Source: Thermoflexus hugenholtzii JAD2 (GTDB lineage: Bacteria; Chloroflexota; Anaerolineae; J036; Brachytrichaceae). From it: DNA of 38,458 nt. The first letter of the stretch is position 1. Each line of letters opens with the position of its first letter. This document shows positions 17,501 through 25,058 of the stretch, piece after piece. The notes under the pieces are model-generated. The model was not told where the DNA came from, made no database searches, and was given only the letters and a program-made list of their open reading frames with translations. The position numbers and the translations under genes were made by a program. Location of the stretch: assembly GCA_945877855.1 (NCBI GenBank), contig CAMDWA010000024.1, positions 1 through 38,458 on the forward strand, written 5' to 3'.

Positions 17501-19477
17501 TTAATTTCTCCAGAGATAAAAGCTGTTATTTTTCTAAAACTGACTTCACGAATTAGGCGGCTTGGGAATTCTGAATTTAGTGAATTAGTAATCCGCGAAA
17601 GACTAATTCCACTCATCAAAAACATTACAAACTCCATTCAATATGCTAGATTTTTAACCCTAGCATACCCAACATTATTCGAATATGATTTCGAGCTTGC
17701 AAAAAAACTGCTTCCCGAGGATAGTCCAGTTATCAATCAAGTAACTTTAGCCAACACAATAATCTCGATATTCAGTAAGCACTATGCGGGCAACCCACTT
17801 CCGAAAGATCACAAAATTAAAAATCTAGTTGAATACAGAGATATTCTTAAAGCTACTTTGTTACTCAACGACATAAAATCTGATATTCATTTCTACAATG
17901 CAGTTACTGCAATCTGTTTTAGTATCGCACAAACTTACGAACGCAACCAAGATTCTGCTCAGGCAACAGATTTACTATACCGTATTTACTCTACCGCAAA
18001 AACAAACCTACCAGACAAAGAAAATATTCAGCATATCGGTTACCTCATCCTAACAGAATCACGCATAGTTCAAACAAGGACGAAACTTCTTTTGCATCAA
18101 ATCAAAAAAAACATTTCCCCTCGACTAAAACAATCGGATATATTAAATGAATGGGATGGTTTATTACAAAACACAAAATTAGTTTCAAATATCGCAGACC
18201 GCACTTTTATTTTGGCTCATCTCGCACAATCAATTGGTGATCTTCCTGTACAAGTTAGCGGGGACCGTCAATTTTTGCAAAAATTACAGAAATTGGCAGA
18301 CGATATATTACAGGATGCTCAATCAATGTTAAAAGATATACCAACCTTACTCGATAGGTGCGAGAGAATGGTTGTTATTTGTGAAGCCTATGCTATTTTG
18401 CATAAGATAGACAAACTTGACCATTTAATTAAAGAAGTAAACAAAGAGTCTCAGAAATTACGACGTGTCGATGCTGATCAAATCTTCGCTAGTTGCATTC
18501 AAGCATTATCCCATGTAGACAGCGACATTGCAGACAAATTCTTTGAAAAGCTCGATACCCGCCGCGGAAACCTTAGTATGCCACAACTAGCTTCTGAATT
18601 GGCACTACGAAAGCTAATCTCTAACCCATCCCGACTAAATACAATAAACAATGACACACTAGAGATTAATGATTTGATGGACAAAGCAACACAATCTTTT
18701 TTATCTGACATATCTTCCGGACAACCATTTAGGCCTTCGTTGAAGCAGGGGGCTGATTGGCTCCAAACCACTCAGAAATGCAATCCAGATGTAGCCTTTC
18801 AGACAGTGGACTGGGCTATAGAAACCTTTGAGAACCAATTGCGAGGAAGTAAAGGTTTAAGTTTTCGAAAGTTATTGGAATTTACAGATATAACCGTGAA
18901 ATTAGCGCAGATCGGCACTAATGTAATTATAGATAGGCATCCTAACCTTTCAATGATTGACAAAAATTCCCGTTTAGTGCATACATATAGACAAGGTGAA
19001 CGAGACAAAGCCATTAGAGATATCGCTTGCTGGCTTCAAAAAAATGTTGAAAATCATTTAATCATTTGTGACCCATATTTTGAGCCAGAGAATATTCAAT
19101 TTTTACAACACGTGCCGCAAGATTGCGCAGTGACGATTGTGTCATGCAATCACAAGCTTGGTGATTCCGATCAAGATATTCAAAATGCTATCAGAAAAGA
19201 ATGGAAGAATATTGCTAATTGGTCAATCCCAAAAACGGTTATATATATATTAGATAAGAGTGAGGAAGGCTCTTTCCATGATCGATCAATGACCTCCAAA
19301 GGTGCGGTCCTTCATATTGGTCCGTCATTAAGCGGGCTAGGCAACCAAATAGGCACAATAACTGAACTATACAAAGAAATGGCTGAAGAATACCAAACTG
19401 AACATATAGACCAACTTTTAAATGAATCACTTTGGAGAAGAAAAAGCATTAATTACAAACGAATTCTATGCAACTAA
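14558..19477 (+). CDS. Giant STAND-type NTPase with C-terminal phospholipase-D-like domain; putative defence/conflict protein
   Basis: About 1640 aa, counted from M52 of a frame open from a TTG at 14405 (numbers below use that longer frame). Walker A is GDPLSGKS (91-98), Walker B YFIIIDGLEQF (177-187), then KVYLLSSIS (207-215, sensor-like) and GHPGYL (264-269), which matches the GxP motif of STAND/NB-ARC modules; a winged-helix-like segment follows to about 370. Residues about 380-1530 are almost entirely helical with no catalytic motif, like TPR/HEAT sensor arrays. The C-terminal domain (about 1545-1660) is PLD-like: LIICDPYFEPEN, then FHDRSMTSKG (H1625) and HIGPSLSGLG. The single H..D/R half-site suggests a dimeric PLD-type nuclease or lipase effector. 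It is AT-rich unlike its neighbours. M52 is preferred because the preceding frame looks like a dispersed repeat. A role in phage defence is inference. Confidence 0.8.
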   Translation: MNQSNPFIPVALIDEISRDSWIAEVEAGFSQNCAYQTVIGDPLSGKSNLLSQFARKNANRAICYFPDSSPISKTSYYFLFTVCTQIASLLKKPEPKPEITHLELKTLFSSLCNLLIRQSAQKGVPYFIIIDGLEQFINTATDDSIFDIFPPPLGSKVYLLSSISESNHADLPKEKLGKIIHTRRFEIHETERFFEKKQIPSEKIRKIHNSCQGHPGYLNHIKQAITNDSQFDFENIPEKLKDHLKEQVRKASKKLTDLQVKVLKGLSSVPIAIPLRVIEKAFNGFSKELDLHALMHIDFIKYKEKQDEIYIVNEFLRSVIAEHFTSDHAQNAKVLLEASREAAPNDTLLLNTLLIISKDYDTLKTLLIPEKIYPTILDTKSAIADIGLRTRLAIEIATVREDMPDLVSWVVLNSIRKSFIDHVSDRPEIKALIALSRFDLAYERVSLIPDDYSKAIALCQLLAAENLNRIPNHQGMIDELKTILHHLPLNTLDKDLIEDLAIEVYPVLPNEADGLLQKLNNASILNTLEHQVKVEAEDENKEDEKALHRLIMKRIGKFGMANSANKWLSSLSYEAMQSKLMSIESRSGQLRFILDWCEAQEDSIDICDAVNQWLNLAVAASEISILMSSLRRLAEALSKRPVSTANFDTAIRIDQISISPSLLRAPYEEWIKCQISIAEIVGSKSKGQGREKIITVIESTINELKDLDIQVFCLARCWLASKRLVITDIKLREISISGLFHQKLQTLLNQSAEHLDLLADTITILTEIDLESAIMTCIELNTQRRRSISISNVLLSIPNESLAKDISTSIAFALKILLEIDRMHHEMLLQALLIHLKKQSKFIHRNNIKVFLEAIEDCSTPSRKALMYAILSGLEKKYQPQYYTEYPSKIQESWSKESHLPLKVSYGYHVVYEIAINDPSFATKFYDDVFKIANTSDGNLAQGPLGFCYQRTIEIAIRLLTIQDTLNRNELLDTFDKYTEYLISPEIKAVIFLKLTSRIRRLGNSEFSELVIRERLIPLIKNITNSIQYARFLTLAYPTLFEYDFELAKKLLPEDSPVINQVTLANTIISIFSKHYAGNPLPKDHKIKNLVEYRDILKATLLLNDIKSDIHFYNAVTAICFSIAQTYERNQDSAQATDLLYRIYSTAKTNLPDKENIQHIGYLILTESRIVQTRTKLLLHQIKKNISPRLKQSDILNEWDGLLQNTKLVSNIADRTFILAHLAQSIGDLPVQVSGDRQFLQKLQKLADDILQDAQSMLKDIPTLLDRCERMVVICEAYAILHKIDKLDHLIKEVNKESQKLRRVDADQIFASCIQALSHVDSDIADKFFEKLDTRRGNLSMPQLASELALRKLISNPSRLNTINNDTLEINDLMDKATQSFLSDISSGQPFRPSLKQGADWLQTTQKCNPDVAFQTVDWAIETFENQLRGSKGLSFRKLLEFTDITVKLAQIGTNVIIDRHPNLSMIDKNSRLVHTYRQGERDKAIRDIACWLQKNVENHLIICDPYFEPENIQFLQHVPQDCAVTIVSCNHKLGDSDQDIQNAIRKEWKNIANWSIPKTVIYILDKSEEGSFHDRSMTSKGAVLHIGPSLSGLGNQIGTITELYKEMAEEYQTEHIDQLLNESLWRRKSINYKRILCN

Positions 19478-19501
19478 GCCATGGGTAATATAATTTTACC
19501 C

Positions 19502-20653
19502 TTAACATTCTCCCTTTATCACCCCCAAAATCTGCCGCGCACAAGTCTGCCAATCAAAACGCCGCACATTGCGCAGACCGGCCTCATGCAGACGGGCGCG
19601 GGTGGACAGGTCGGTCAGGGCATGCCAAAGCCCGTGCGCAATCGCCTCGACCGAGAGCGCATCTACGTTCAAGGCGCTATCACCCACCACTTCTGGCAGA
19701 GATGAGGTGTCGCTGCACACGACTGGCACCCCCACTGACTGTGCCTCTAGCACCGGAAAACCAAACCCCTCGTATAAAGAAGGGAACGCAAAGGCTTGCG
19801 CCCCGCGCATCAAGGCCGATTTCTCAAGCTCGGAGATGTAACCTGTGACCAACACATCTTGCGCCACCTGATGCTGTGCAATTTGCGCCGCAATGTCCAT
19901 TCTGCCCCAGCCCGCCTTACCCGCCAAAATGAGCAAAGGCTTGCTGGCTAAATGGGTCGGTTTGTTGGCGGCGTTGGCCCACTGTTCACTCACTTTTTGC
20001 CAAGCAGCGATCAGCCGCGCAATGTTTTTGCGCGGTTGCAGGGTGCCAACGTAGAGCACATAGGGGCGATCGATATGCCATTTTGCATGGGTTTGGGTGA
20101 TATCGCCCTCGCTAACGTTTGCCAAGGGCATCGACCCGGGATAGGCGACAGTCATTTTGGGCAATGGCACACCGTAAAAACGGGCGACATCGTCGCGGGT
20201 GGCGATTGAATCGACAATCAGATGTGAGGCAAAACGGGCACTGAGCCAAGTGCTAAATTCAAGATACAGCCGTTGCCGCCAAGGGTGGGCTTTTGGAAAA
20301 TGGCGATAGCCAACATCATGAATGGTGACGAGGCTGCGCATGGCTTTGCCATTGCGTTTAGGCGGGTCAAGGGCGATAGGGATGGGCAGCGTATGGGCTG
20401 GGATAAATAGCACATCGGGCGGGTTTTTGCGTAGTTCGCCACTTAACCCAAGGTGCGTCCACAAACGGCGACTGGTGATATCGACCCGTTGATGTGGGAG
20501 ATCAAAATAGGCGCTGAGGGCCGGGCGGCTATATAGTCGATATTCGTGCTGCGGAGCCTGTTGCATGATTTGCTGAATCACCGAGCACGAATAATATTCG
20601 GTTCCGGTGGCTTGATTGCGCAAGGCACGACTGGCATCTAGGCCGACCAACAT
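19502..20653 (-). CDS. GT4-family glycosyltransferase (group 1)
   Basis: A 383-aa GT-B-fold enzyme that transfers a sugar from a nucleotide donor, probably in exopolysaccharide or glycolipid synthesis. The N-terminal LVGLDASRALRNQATGTEYY is the acceptor-domain loop of this family. The C-terminal domain has VLYVGTLQPRKNIARLIAAW, then LVTGYISELEKSALMRGAQAFAFPSLYEGFGFPVLEAQSVGVPVVCSD with the EGFGFPVLE (E-x7-E) motif. It converges with the STAND gene with only 24 bp between, including a weak 6-bp hairpin (19483-19501). A TATAAT ends 7 nt before the ATG. Confidence 0.93.
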   Translation of the reverse strand: MLVGLDASRALRNQATGTEYYSCSVIQQIMQQAPQHEYRLYSRPALSAYFDLPHQRVDITSRRLWTHLGLSGELRKNPPDVLFIPAHTLPIPIALDPPKRNGKAMRSLVTIHDVGYRHFPKAHPWRQRLYLEFSTWLSARFASHLIVDSIATRDDVARFYGVPLPKMTVAYPGSMPLANVSEGDITQTHAKWHIDRPYVLYVGTLQPRKNIARLIAAWQKVSEQWANAANKPTHLASKPLLILAGKAGWGRMDIAAQIAQHQVAQDVLVTGYISELEKSALMRGAQAFAFPSLYEGFGFPVLEAQSVGVPVVCSDTSSLPEVVGDSALNVDALSVEAIAHGLWHALTDLSTRARLHEAGLRNVRRFDWQTCARQILGVIKGEC

Positions 20654-20660
20654 GCCATAA

Positions 20661-20666
20661 ATTATA
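20661..20666 (-). promoter_or_regulatory. Perfect TATAAT -10 box of a leaderless glycosyltransferase transcript
   Basis: The consensus TATAAT on the minus strand ends 7 nt before the ATG (20653-20651), with no Shine-Dalgarno between. This is the clearest case of the start-proximal -10 boxes in the window. Confidence 0.5.
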
Positions 20667-20889
20667 GGTTGGTTCTCAGCAGGCCATTATTTTCGCTCTC
20701 AAAACCTATCGCACCCCCCAAAAAGCCGTTGGTGTGTGGTTTATGGTAGCGATAAGTTAATAAAATTCAATCCACATTGAAGCCTGAAGTATGTCGATTT
20801 TGCGCTGTGTCCCTAACAAGGTTGGCGGCAGAACAAAATCAACGAAATCTTCATGTTTGAATAATAACAAAGAACATACAAAATCTAAT

Positions 20890-20935
20890 TTATCCCAGAT
20901 ATATCCCAAATAAATTTGGGATATATCTGGGATAA
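20890..20935. repeat. Perfect 21-bp palindromic hairpin
   Basis: Arms 20890-20910 and 20915-20935 (starting TTATCCCAGATATATCCC) pair perfectly around TAAA. It lies within the 349-bp gap between two divergent genes (20654-21002), close to the HMG-CoA synthase start. The rest of the gap left of it shows no gene. Confidence 0.85.
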
Positions 20936-20937
20936 AA

Positions 20938-20992
20938 ATAGAATTTAGAATTGAAAATGTAAAACAAGCGCTTTTAATTCTAAATTCTTAGG
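20938..20992. repeat. Small heptamer-repeat hairpin, word ATTNNAA
   Basis: ATTTAGA, ATTGAAA, ATGTAAA on the left are mirrored by TTTTAATTCTAAATTC on the right around CAAGCG. It directly abuts the 21-bp palindrome and ends about 10 bp before the HMG-CoA synthase ATG. Confidence 0.65.
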
Positions 20993-21002
20993 TCTAAATT
21001 TC

Positions 21003-22073
21003 ATGTCATTTATGAAACCAAGTAAACCGGTGGGGATTGTGGGCTATGGGTCGTATGTGCCACGATACCGCTTGCCGGGTGAAGAAGTATCAGAATTGTG
21101 GACGGAAGGCAATGCAGGGTTGCCAGTGCGTGAGAAATCGGTGCCGGGCTTAGATGAAGATGTGGTAACGATGAGCATTGAAGCCGCCCGCAACGCCATG
21201 AAGCGTGCCACTGGCGCACATTTAACCGCCGAAAATTTGCAACAGAAAATTGGCGCAGTGTGGGTGGGCAGCGAATCGCACCCCTACGCAGTAAAGCCGA
21301 CCAGCACAATTGTGGCCGAGGCCATTGGTGCAACGCCATTTACCCAAGCCGCCGATTGGCAATTTGCCTGCAAGGCCGGCACCGAAGCATTTCAGGCCGC
21401 CATTGGTTTTGTGAGCAGTGGCATGGCGAAATATGCGATGGCGATTGGTATGGATGCAGCGCAGGGTCGCCCGGGAGATGCGCTTGAATATACCGCTGGG
21501 GCTGGCGGGGCGGCTTACCTCATTGGCCCCATCGAAGATGCGTTGGTTGAAATCGAGGGGTCGCTCAGTTATGTCACCGATACACCTGATTTTTGGCGGC
21601 GGCAATACGAGAAATTTCCAGAACATGCCGGGCGCTTTACGGGCGAGCCAGCCTATTTTGGGCATATTATGTCGTCGGCCAATGCCTTGATGGAAGCGAT
21701 GACGCTAAAACCAAGTGATTTCAATTATGCGGTGTTCCATCAACCCAATGCCAAATTCCCATTAAAAGTGGGCGGTGAATTGGGCTTTAGCAAAAAGCAA
21801 ATGGAGCCGGGTATGTTGGTGAATGACATCGGCAATACCTATGCCGGTTCATGCATGATCGGTTTGACGGCGGTGCTCGACATGGCCCAACCCGGCGAGC
21901 GTATTTTAGTGACTTCGTTTGGCAGCGGGGCGGGCAGCGATTCATTTTGTTTGCGCGTGTTGCGCAAACCCGAGCATAACGGGGCAGTTAAAACCCGCGA
22001 TTATGTCGCTCGCCGCAAAGTGATTGACTATGCGCAATATACACGCATGAAAGGTTATTACAAATTAAATTGA
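21003..22073 (+). CDS. Hydroxymethylglutaryl-CoA synthase, archaeal-type
   Basis: Condenses acetyl-CoA with acetoacetyl-CoA to HMG-CoA (mevalonate route) in characterised relatives. A 356-aa protein, the length of archaeal HMGCS and shorter than eukaryotic ones. The start is [15 protein letters not shown]. The catalytic residues are visible: Glu E91 ([14 protein letters not shown]), nucleophile C123 ([10 protein letters not shown]) and H246 ([10 protein letters not shown]); the end GSGAGSDSF is also conserved. It is the first gene of a same-strand trio with the thiolase-like and DUF35 genes, the set that forms a channelling complex in methanogens. Because the partner thiolase lacks catalytic residues, the reaction here may differ. 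Confidence 0.9.
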   Translation: MSFMKPSKPVGIVGYGSYVPRYRLPGEEVSELWTEGNAGLPVREKSVPGLDEDVVTMSIEAARNAMKRATGAHLTAENLQQKIGAVWVGSESHPYAVKPTSTIVAEAIGATPFTQAADWQFACKAGTEAFQAAIGFVSSGMAKYAMAIGMDAAQGRPGDALEYTAGAGGAAYLIGPIEDALVEIEGSLSYVTDTPDFWRRQYEKFPEHAGRFTGEPAYFGHIMSSANALMEAMTLKPSDFNYAVFHQPNAKFPLKVGGELGFSKKQMEPGMLVNDIGNTYAGSCMIGLTAVLDMAQPGERILVTSFGSGAGSDSFCLRVLRKPEHNGAVKTRDYVARRKVIDYAQYTRMKGYYKLN

Positions 22074-22152
22074 AAATTTAAAATGGGAAATTTAAAATTT
22101 AACACCCAGCTAATTCTTAATTTTCCATTTTAAATTTTAAATTTTTAATTTC
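22074..22152. repeat. Heptamer-repeat hairpin, word TTTAAAA, inside the HMGCS-thiolase operon
   Basis: TTGAAAA, TTTAAAA, TGGGAAA, TTTAAAA units (to about 22102) and an inverse set (TTTTCCATTTTAAATTTTAA, about 22122-22142) form a long hairpin. It occupies the whole gap between two genes expected to be cotranscribed, so it may dampen or process the message rather than simply terminate it. Confidence 0.85.
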
Positions 22153-22153
22153 T

Positions 22154-23308
22154 ATGAGAGATGTTTCTATTATTGGCATCGGGCAGACCATTGTCGGCGA
22201 ACATTGGGATAAAAGCCTGCGCGAATTGGGCTATTATGCGTTGGCAGCGGCGTTGAAAGATGCCAAGTTAGCGCGGGTTGATGCGCTATATGTTGGCAAT
22301 GCGCATTCTGGGGCTTTATCGAACCAAGAAAATGTCGGGGCCATGATCGCCGATTTTGCCGGGCTGCGCGGGGTCGAGGCGCTCAAGATCGAGGCGGCGG
22401 GCGCAAGCGCGGCGGCGGCCATGCGTTTGGGTTATATCGCGGTGGCTGGTGGTTTGTGCGATTTTGTGGCTTGTGTCGGGGTCGAGAAAATGACCGATCA
22501 GCAGCCCAGCACCCAAGAATCGGCCTTGGCGATGTCTGCCGATGGTGATTATGAGGCGATGCAGGGGTTGACGACAGTGAGCTTAAATGCCTTGTTGATG
22601 CGCCGTTATATGCACGAATATGGTTATACCAAGGCCGATTTTGCGCCATTTGCGGTGAATGCCCATGCAAATGCGATCAACAATCCATTTGCCATGTATC
22701 GTATGAATATTTCGCCGAAGCAATTTGCCGAGGCCAAGCCGTTGGCTGACCCAATCAGCATGTTCGACTCGTCACCTGTGGCCGATGGCGCAGCTTGTGT
22801 TATTTTGGCCCCCAGCGCTTTGGCCAAAGAATTTACTGATCGTCCAGTGCGCGTGCGTGCCAGTGCTGTCGCCACCGATACGGTGGGGTTGCATGATCGG
22901 CGCGATTTGTTGTCTTTAGATGGTGCGGCATGGAGCGCCCAAAAGGCATTTGCGGCGGCAGGCGTTAACCCTAGCGATATCGATTTGTTTGAGTTGCACG
23001 ATGGGTTTACCATCATGTCGGCGTTGTCGCTCGAGGCCGCTGGTTTTGCGGCGCGTGGCAAAGGCGTAGATTTGGCGCTCAATGGCGAAATTCGTTTGGG
23101 TGGGCGTATTCCCATCACCACAATGGGTGGGATGAAGGCTCGTGGCAACCCAGCCGGTGCGAGTGGGTTGTATCAAATTGTTGAGGCGGTGCAACAATTG
23201 CGCGGCGAGGCCGGCGCAAACCAAGTTGCAAATGCCCGTTTGGCAATGACTCAAAACATTGGCGGTAGCGGTGCTACCGTCGTAACCAGTATTTTAGAAA
23301 GAATTTAA
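22154..23308 (+). CDS. Thiolase-superfamily protein lacking canonical catalytic residues
   Basis: A 384-aa homologue of archaeal acetoacetyl-CoA thiolase/SCP2-thiolase: MRDVSIIGIGQTIVGEHWDKS, VGVEKMTD, DSSPVADGAA, ELHDGFTIM, AMTQNIGGSGATVV. The nucleophile position of the EAACAS motif is Gly (IEAAGAS, G83; codon GGC at 22400-22402). The GHPxGATG histidine is Asn (ARGNPAGASG, N332), and the MTHN motif reads MTQN. Thiolysis or Claisen condensation by the normal mechanism is therefore unlikely. Cysteine-less thiolase homologues that pair with DUF35 proteins include the steroid retro-aldolase Ltp2, so an aldolase or a purely structural role are alternatives. The gene sits between HMGCS and DUF35. 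Confidence 0.88.
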   Translation: MRDVSIIGIGQTIVGEHWDKSLRELGYYALAAALKDAKLARVDALYVGNAHSGALSNQENVGAMIADFAGLRGVEALKIEAAGASAAAAMRLGYIAVAGGLCDFVACVGVEKMTDQQPSTQESALAMSADGDYEAMQGLTTVSLNALLMRRYMHEYGYTKADFAPFAVNAHANAINNPFAMYRMNISPKQFAEAKPLADPISMFDSSPVADGAACVILAPSALAKEFTDRPVRVRASAVATDTVGLHDRRDLLSLDGAAWSAQKAFAAAGVNPSDIDLFELHDGFTIMSALSLEAAGFAARGKGVDLALNGEIRLGGRIPITTMGGMKARGNPAGASGLYQIVEAVQQLRGEAGANQVANARLAMTQNIGGSGATVVTSILERI

Positions 23309-23328
23309 AAGAATTCAAAAGGAGAATC

Positions 23329-23718
23329 ATGGAAGTAGCACGATTTTGGAGAACCAACAAGCAACGATATCAACTCGTGGGTGAAGAATGCCCACATTGC
23401 AAGGGCAAGATTTTTCCACCCCGTGATATTTGCCCAACTTGCGACAAAGAAGCCAAGGTGCCCTATGTGTTTAGCGGCAAGGGCGAGGTATTTTCATTTA
23501 GCACCTTACATCAGGCCCCAGCCGGTTTTGAGCGCTATGCGCCTTACACCGTCGCGCTGGTTAAATTGAGCGAAGGCCCGATGGTAACGGCTCAATTGAC
23601 CGATGTCGATGCCAGCGATGTCAAGATTGGGATGCCCGTTGAGATGGTAACGCGAGTATTACGCGAAGACGGCGAGCGTGGGATGCTGGTGTATGGCTAT
23701 AAATTTCGGCCAGCCTAA
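23329..23718 (+). CDS. DUF35 zinc-ribbon/OB-fold protein
   Basis: A 129-aa acyl-CoA-binding scaffold subunit. The rubredoxin-like zinc knuckle is CPHCKGKIFPPRDICPTC (four Cys), followed by an OB-fold starting at KGEVFSFSTLHQAP. In archaeal HMGCS-thiolase complexes the DUF35 subunit bridges the two enzymes and shares the CoA site; in Ltp2-type aldolases it is required for activity. An excellent AAAGGAG Shine-Dalgarno precedes the ATG. It is the third gene of the trio, 20 bp after the thiolase-like gene. Confidence 0.92.
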   Translation: MEVARFWRTNKQRYQLVGEECPHCKGKIFPPRDICPTCDKEAKVPYVFSGKGEVFSFSTLHQAPAGFERYAPYTVALVKLSEGPMVTAQLTDVDASDVKIGMPVEMVTRVLREDGERGMLVYGYKFRPA

Positions 23719-23750
23719 AAACAGAAAAAACAAAGATGTAATTTTAAAAT

Positions 23751-23807
23751 CACTGTATAACTTCTAATAGCATGAGCAAAATCCGCGTCGTTAGAAATCA
23801 TACAGTG
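23751..23807. terminator. Hairpin after the HMGCS/thiolase/DUF35 operon
   Basis: Arms 23751-23767 (CACTGTATAACTTCTAA) and 23791-23807 pair except for a 3-nt internal loop. It has no T-run, so rho-independent function is uncertain; a REP-like palindrome is the alternative. Confidence 0.5.
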
Positions 23808-23829
23808 ATGTGGTATCAATAAGCGTGAT

Positions 23830-24999
23830 ATGCTCATAGCCGTCATGAATAAAGATCACACAAGCCAAAGTTGTGCGTTTGATGTTATCGTGGTCGGCGC
23901 GGGCATTATGGGCGCTTCGACCGCCTATCATTTAGCCAAAGATGGGGTCAAGGTATTGTTGCTTGAGCAATTTGCCATTGGTCATGCCAAAGGCAGCTCA
24001 CACGGCCCTTCGCGTATTATTCGCTTGGCCTACGACACCCTCGATTATGTGGCATTGGCACAAGCGGCCTATCGGCTGTGGGGTGAGATCGAAGCCGAAA
24101 GCAGGCAAGCACTGCTCACCAAAGTGGGTGGGCTTGATATCGGGGTTCCTGATGCGCTCGGCTTGCTCGGTATTCGTGAATGTTACGAGGCGGCAGGCAT
24201 CGCCTACGATGCCCTTGATGCCGATGGCATCATGCAGCGTTTTCCACAATTTTGCTTACCACAAGACATGATCGGGTTTTATCAACCCGATTACAGCCTA
24301 TTGGCTGCCGACCAGTGCGTATCAACTTATGTGGCGCAGGCGCAGCAGCATGGTGCGCAAATTCAAACCAATGAGGCGGTGCGTGAAGTTAAAATTGTGG
24401 GCGATGGGGTCGAGGTGATGTCGGATCGTGGAAGCTATAGCGCAGCGCGAGTAGTGCTGTGTGCTGGTTCATGGGTGCAAGGTTTGCTGGCAAAATTAGA
24501 TTTGCGCCTGCCATTAACAATTCATAAAGAACAGATTTTATTTTTAAAGCCGCGCAACCCAGCCGATTTTATGCCTGGGCGTTTTCCCTTATTCATTCAT
24601 CGGTTTCCGGGCACGACATCGTTGGGGTCAGGCTTTCCCATTCATCATCATAGCGCCCCTAAATTTATGATCGATCGGGTCGGTCCGACGGTGTCGCCCG
24701 AAGATTCTGACCGTAGCCTTGACATAGCAAATATCGCCCGTGTAACGGCGTATGCGACCCAAATGTTACCCGACCTGACCAGTGAATTGGTTGAGGCTGT
24801 CAGTTGTCGCTATACTATGACCCCCGACGAAGATTTCATCATCGATCGTCATCCGGCTTACTCACAGGTCGTCATCGCGTCGCCATGTTCTGGTCATGGG
24901 TTTAAATTTGGCAGTGTGCTTGGTCGCATTTTGGCTGATCTTGCAACCCAAGGTCACACCGCTTACAATATCGATCGTTTTCGCTTGAATCGATTTTAA
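23830..24999 (+). CDS. FAD-dependent oxidase, monomeric sarcosine oxidase / N-methyl-amino-acid oxidase family
   Basis: Oxidises an N-methyl or secondary amine to an imine with O2, giving H2O2. The dinucleotide motif is DVIVVGAGIMGASTAYHLA. GSSHGPSRIIRLAY is the MSOX FAD-contact loop (usually GSSHGDTRIIR). The C-terminal SCRYTMTPDEDFIIDRHP holds the Cys that binds 8-alpha-S-cysteinyl-FAD covalently in MSOX, and SGHGFKFG follows. The length is 389 aa; an ATG at 23845 would shorten it by five residues. The two genes after it are SDR dehydrogenases on the same strand. Substrate unknown. Confidence 0.88.
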   Translation: MLIAVMNKDHTSQSCAFDVIVVGAGIMGASTAYHLAKDGVKVLLLEQFAIGHAKGSSHGPSRIIRLAYDTLDYVALAQAAYRLWGEIEAESRQALLTKVGGLDIGVPDALGLLGIRECYEAAGIAYDALDADGIMQRFPQFCLPQDMIGFYQPDYSLLAADQCVSTYVAQAQQHGAQIQTNEAVREVKIVGDGVEVMSDRGSYSAARVVLCAGSWVQGLLAKLDLRLPLTIHKEQILFLKPRNPADFMPGRFPLFIHRFPGTTSLGSGFPIHHHSAPKFMIDRVGPTVSPEDSDRSLDIANIARVTAYATQMLPDLTSELVEAVSCRYTMTPDEDFIIDRHPAYSQVVIASPCSGHGFKFGSVLGRILADLATQGHTAYNIDRFRLNRF

Positions 25000-25000
25000 A

Positions 25001-25055
25001 GATTAGGGATTCAGGATTGCTTCTCACAATCCCTAATCCTTAATCCCTAATCCTC
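25001..25055. repeat. Heptamer-repeat hairpin, word TTAGGGA
   Basis: GATTAGGGATTCAGGATTGC on the left and CAATCCCTAATCCTTAATCC on the right form a hairpin of 7-mers between the oxidase and the first SDR gene. The repeat ends only 3 bp before the next ATG, so no Shine-Dalgarno is left. Confidence 0.85.
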
Positions 25056-25058
25056 CCT

